From contig JACVTC010000063.1 of the NCBI GenBank assembly GCA_016946835.1, forward strand, positions 1,000,001 through 1,021,624: a stretch of 21,624 nt of DNA. Direction: 5' to 3'. Shown here piece after piece: positions 18,455-21,624 of this stretch; the first letter of the stretch is position 1; each line of letters starts with the position of its first letter. The translations under genes were made by a program, and so were the position numbers. This stretch comes from Neocallimastix lanati (nom. inval.) (lineage: Eukaryota > Neocallimastigomycota > Neocallimastigomycetes > Neocallimastigales > Neocallimastigaceae). The notes below the pieces were generated by a model, which searched no databases, was not told where the DNA came from, and was given only the letters and a program-made list of their open reading frames with translations.

Positions 18455-19479
18455 TGGTAAAGAATGAATTAATAACCTTTATTTTATTATTAATAATTCT
18501 TTACTAAATTGTACTTTCCTATATTCTTCATAACCTAAACCTCATTGTAAATTTAATTTATTTTGATATAAATTAATTTTAATTTGTAAATAATGTAAAT
18601 AAATTTTAATTAATCACTTTATTGTTATATTATTAAATATATGTATATATTAAAATACAATTGTAAATATTAAAATTATACTTTTAAGATACTAAATTAT
18701 TAAAAATATTAATTAAATATTATTATAAAAATTATTATAAAATTATTAAAATTATTAATTAAATATTATTCTAAAAATTATTATAAATTATTAATATTAT
18801 AAAATTATTAAAATTATTAAATATTATTATAAAAATTTATTTATTATAACTATTAAATATTATTATAAAATTATTAAGATTATTAATTAAATTTATTATT
18901 AAAAATTATTATTAAAAATTATTACTTATTATAAAAATTATTATTTAAATATTATCAAATTTATTAATTAAATATTATAAAAATTTTATTTTATTTTGAA
19001 AATAATTACAAGTATTATTTAAAATAATTAAAGATTATTAAATTTATTATATTAATCTTTAAAAACAATTTATTTAACTTAAAAATATTAAAGAAAATAG
19101 TAAAAACTATTTTCTATATATTTATTTTATAATTATTTTTAATTAAATTATATTTGAATATTATATTATTATATTTATAAAAATTAAAACAAAAATGAAT
19201 TATTGATATAAAATTAATTCAATAATTCTATAAAATTACTTAAATTATAAACAATTAATTATACTTTAAATTTATAAAAAAATATAAATATTGTAACAAT
19301 TTCTTAAAAATTAAATATGTGTACTTTAAAAAAAAAAAAAAAAAAAACTTTTATATTAATAAAAAAAAATAAAAAAATTTTTAATAAAGAATTAATTTTT
19401 TATTTAAAATCAAAGCAGGGTAATACCCGTCCCCCCCTGCTTGATTTTAAATATCTAAGTGTCAACCCCGAGTCTACCA
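18455..19479 (+). repeat. Presumed element D 5' LTR
   Basis: 1025 bp, extremely AT-rich, with TGGTA...TACCA ends. The middle (about 18640-18980) is made of ATTATTAAAT-like degenerate repeats. Near the 3' end (19404-19450) a hairpin of about 16 bp with one bulged A has arms containing AAAATCAAAGCAGGG and CCCTGCTTGATTTT. It contrasts with the surrounding base composition and may be a U5 structure. Confidence 0.55.
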
Positions 19480-19483
19480 AAAT

Positions 19484-19501
19484 TGGTGGAGATATCGGGG
19501 A
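19484..19501 (+). promoter_or_regulatory. Element D primer-binding site (tRNA type)
   Basis: TGGTGGAGATATCGGGGA is identical to the block in element C. The identity extends over 24 bases including AAAAT upstream, although the LTRs next to it are unrelated. This marks the start of the D interior. Confidence 0.65.
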
Positions 19502-19509
19502 AGAAGAAG

Positions 19510-19541
<32 letters not shown>

Positions 19542-19930
19542 GAAGAAGAAGAAGAAGAAGAAGAAGTAGACCAAGTGGAAGAAGACCAAGAAAAAGAAGA
19601 CCAAGAAGTAGACCAAGTGGAAGAAGACCAAGAAAAAGAAGACCAAGAAGTAGACCAAGTGGAAGAAGACCAAGAAAAAAAAGACAAAGAAGAAAATCAA
19701 GTGGAAGAAGACCAAGAAAAAGAAGACCAAGAAGTAGACCAAGTGGAAGAAGACCAAGAAAAAGAAGACAAAGAAGAAAACCAAGTGGAAGAAGACCAAG
19801 AAAAAGAAGACAAAGAAGAAAACCAAGTGGAAGAAGACCAAGAAAAAGAAGACCAAGAAGAAAACCAAGAAGAAAACCAAGAAGAAGACCAAGAAGAAGA
19901 CCAAGAAGAAGACCAAGAAGAAGAGACCAA
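19501..19930 (+). repeat. GAA array and 42-bp minisatellite (acidic coding)
   Basis: A GAA/AAG triplet array (19501-19565) is followed by seven copies of a 42-bp unit at 19566-19859, and then shorter GACCAAGAAGAA-type units to about 19930. Read in the frame open at 19317-19994, each unit encodes 14 residues of the type VDQVEEDQEKEDQE. The open frame begins inside the LTR and crosses the primer-binding site, so it is unlikely to be a genuine protein. Repeats without stop codons stay open by default. Confidence 0.85.
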
Positions 19931-20110
19931 GAAGGAGAAGACCAAGAAGGAAATTGGAACTACTAGGACTTATATTTTTTTTTTGGAATTATGAGAATAA
20001 TTTTTTTTTAAATTAAATTTAATAGAATTAAATTAAATTAAATTAAAAACATAAAAAAAAAAAAAAAAAATTTTCACACTTTTATAATCATCATCATCAA
20101 ATTTTTTTTT

Positions 20111-20645
20111 ATTGTTATCGGTTTTTGTGTTGTTGTTGTGGTTGGTGTTGTTGTTGTGATTGTTGTTGTTGTGGTAGTAATAAAAATTAACATCAGTTTT
20201 ATTTGGTCTTCGCGTGCTCCAAATAAAACTATATACTGAGTTTACTGCGTACTAAGCAGTTATAGATAATTCTATAATTGCGAGTGGTTTAATCAGGTGT
20301 TTGGAGAGGGGCCGGTTACGAACTAATCGAACCCCGATTAGATATAGCGGTAAATACTGTTGGGAAGCAGAAATTACCCTATAGATCACCCATTATACGT
20401 TCAACACGGTTTGGGTGCTCCTCCACTTGACTCAGGCAAATTCACTTAGTATACCGAAATACTAAGGTCCCTCTGCGTGGTCGGCAGTTGTAATAGATAG
20501 CGGTTTTTCAAGTTGTATTAGGTTTGTTAATTTACCTTGTTTTTAATTAAGTTTATTTGTTTTTTTTAAGTTGTAATTATATAAACTTAATAATAATTGT
20601 AATTGTAATTGTAATTGTAAATATTGTAATAATAACCGATAACAA
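20111..20645 (+). other. Structured, GC-richer leader island of element D
   Basis: The island is bounded by inverted repeats TTGTTATCGGTT (20112-20123) and AACCGATAACAA (20634-20645), with a T-run outside the left arm and an A-run outside the right. Inside are a GTT-rich stretch (about 20127-20175), a perfect 12-bp hairpin AGTTTTATTTGG/CCAAATAAAACT (20195-20230), CTAATCG/CGATTAG (20323-20341) and TTAGTAT/ATACTAA near 20450. No reading frame spans it. It could be a ribosome entry or packaging structure, or a small element inserted in the leader. No known RNA family was recognised. Confidence 0.5.
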
Positions 20646-20649
20646 ATAA

Positions 20650-20687
<38 letters not shown>

Positions 20688-21061
20688 ATATTAATTTTTG
20701 TGTTTTTAAATATTTTTAATTGCTATATTAAAAAAAAAAAAATTTTTTTTGTAAATAATTGTATATATTTTTTTTTTAAGTAAAGATAAACGAAAGGGGT
20801 TATTAGCTTGAAAGAATAGTGAACACTCCAACTAGTTTATTAATTTATATTTATTCTAGTGTCCAGGAGGGGGAGTACGGGTGTATATAGCAAAATTAAA
20901 TATACACTAGCCGGAAACGTCTCACTAGAGATATAAATTACTTAAATATATAATTTTAATTGTAAATAAATAAATAAATAAATAAAAATATAGCAATTAA
21001 ATAATTAATAAAACAATTTTTTTTTATTTTATTTTTTTTTTAAAAGTGTGTTTTTTTTAAA
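20646..21061 (+). other. Remainder of element D leader
   Basis: A poly-A run at about 20652-20685 is followed by AT-rich DNA and a second GC-richer patch (about 20786-20935). That patch has a hairpin with arms GTGTATAT (20881-20888) and ATATACAC (20900-20907). A/T tracts then lead up to the gag ATG. No gene was seen. Confidence 0.5.
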
Positions 21062-21624
21062 ATGAGTACAATTAATTTTAAGGATTTAAAAAAGGAACTT
21101 AAGGATATTGAAAAAATATCCAAAGAAAATTTAGATGTTAAAACTTGGAAGTCTGATTTAGAGCTTTGGATAAAGCTTGAACATGTTGAAGACTCCAAGA
21201 TTATATTTTATGCCTGTGTTTTAACCTCAATTGGTGAAACCAGGAAAGTCATCCAAGAATTAATGGATGATAATGATAAAGATGATGATAGTGATAGTGA
21301 TGATGATGATGATGATGATAATGATGATGATGATGATGATAATTATAAGGATATTAATGATGAAGATGAGGATGATGATAATGAAGAAGATAAAGAAATT
21401 GATAAAAAGAATAAGGCTTATCCTTCCTTAATAGAATTGTAAAAGCTATAGAAGAATTTTATGGCATTAAGGAGGATCAAAAAAATTTATTAAGAGAGCT
21501 ACGTGCTCTAAGAATTAAGAGAAATGAAAGAATCAAAGATTTTAATATTAAGTATAAAACTTTATATTTAAAATTAAATAAAAAGAAAAGAAGTCAGATA
21601 AGTGTTTAGATTACACAGACTCCA
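21062..21624 (+). pseudogene. gag: Element D gag, frameshifted and truncated by window end
   Basis: The ATG at 21062 opens a frame of 126 codons whose start matches Gag of element C: FKDLKKELKDIEKISKENLD against FRELKKELKDFEKLAKQNLD, then VIQELMDDND against IIQELEDGND. A long Asp-rich stretch follows where C has its acidic region, expanded here by GAT repeats. The frame stops at 21440-21442. The next frame carries on with the expected capsid sequence (EDQKNLLRELR against EDQTNLLRELR), so one base is missing near 21435. A second break, at 21607-21609 within SV*, again fits loss of one base in a T run. The zinc knuckle and pol lie beyond the window. It is either a decaying copy or affected by homopolymer sequencing errors. 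Confidence 0.8.

Larger units (their letters stand above)
18455..21624 (+). mobile_element. Element D: Ty3/gypsy relative of C, cut by window end
   Basis: A presumed 5' LTR (18455-19479) is followed after 4 bases by the same primer-binding block as in element C, a long leader, and a gag related to that of C. The LTR limits rest on TGGTA at the start, TACCA at the end and the position of the primer-binding site. The second LTR is outside the window, so they cannot be confirmed here. With C, B and A removed, this LTR begins 14 bp from the tRNA-Trp 5' end. The expected target duplication to the right of D, if so, is ATTTT. Confidence 0.65.

Noticed and set aside
19317-19994. 225-codon acidic frame as a real gene
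   Set aside because: It starts inside the presumed LTR, crosses the primer-binding site, and stays open because GAA-type repeats lack stop codons.
20786-20935. Hammerhead or similar self-cleaving ribozyme in the D leader
   Set aside because: GAAAC GTC occurs near 20913, but no CUGANGA core was found at a suitable distance.

Overview
The window is very AT-rich eukaryotic DNA, with long A/T homopolymers, (AAT)n and (TAAAA)n tracts and an intron-less nuclear-type tRNA gene. It is almost entirely LTR retrotransposon. The Ty3/gypsy proteins (a chromodomain element and a second lineage), the base composition and the homopolymers fit an AT-rich early-diverging fungus, for example an anaerobic gut fungus. 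A dictyostelid-like host is not excluded. The host assignment is inference.

Layout. Positions 1-1488 are simple repeats around a decayed gag-like relic (about 522-835), an 18-bp perfect hairpin and about 109 copies of AAT. A tRNA-Trp(CCA) gene lies on the minus strand at 1489-1560. Everything to its right is a stack of four LTR elements that entered the same few bases just upstream of that tRNA. Element D (18455 to beyond the window end) lies outermost. Element C (11438-18450, plus strand) went in at the first base of D's LTR. Element B (1578-11434, no coding capacity) went in 2 bp inside C's LTR. Element A (1590-8233, minus strand) went in 12 bp inside B's LTR. Target-site duplications support the order: TTTTT for C, TTTTA for B and AATAT for A. 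Removing each insert rejoins the split LTR of B or C at exactly the length of its partner (474 and 789 bp).

Element A is an intact chromodomain Ty3/gypsy element with one 1522-residue Gag-Pol frame and LTRs differing at 1 of 944 positions. Its primer-binding site looks self-primed, as in fission-yeast Tf1: the 11 bases flush with the 5' LTR are complementary to 11 bases inside the LTR, and a TATA box lies 34 bp upstream of that segment. Element B shows the same arrangement (12 bases plus TATA) but codes for nothing, so it is probably mobilised by an A-like helper. Elements C and D share a different, tRNA-type primer-binding block and related Gag proteins. C has separate gag and pol joined by a textbook -1 frameshift signal (slippery T TTA AAC, 8-nt spacer, possible H-type pseudoknot). 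C's pol is also interrupted by a one-base frameshift between RT and RNase H, although its LTRs are identical. D is cut by the window end, has a degraded gag, and carries a 1.6-kb leader with an acidic-coding minisatellite and a structured, GC-richer island.

How it fits together: the tRNA-Trp upstream region acts as a repeated landing site. Each new element entered the edge of the previous one because that edge had become the tRNA-proximal sequence.
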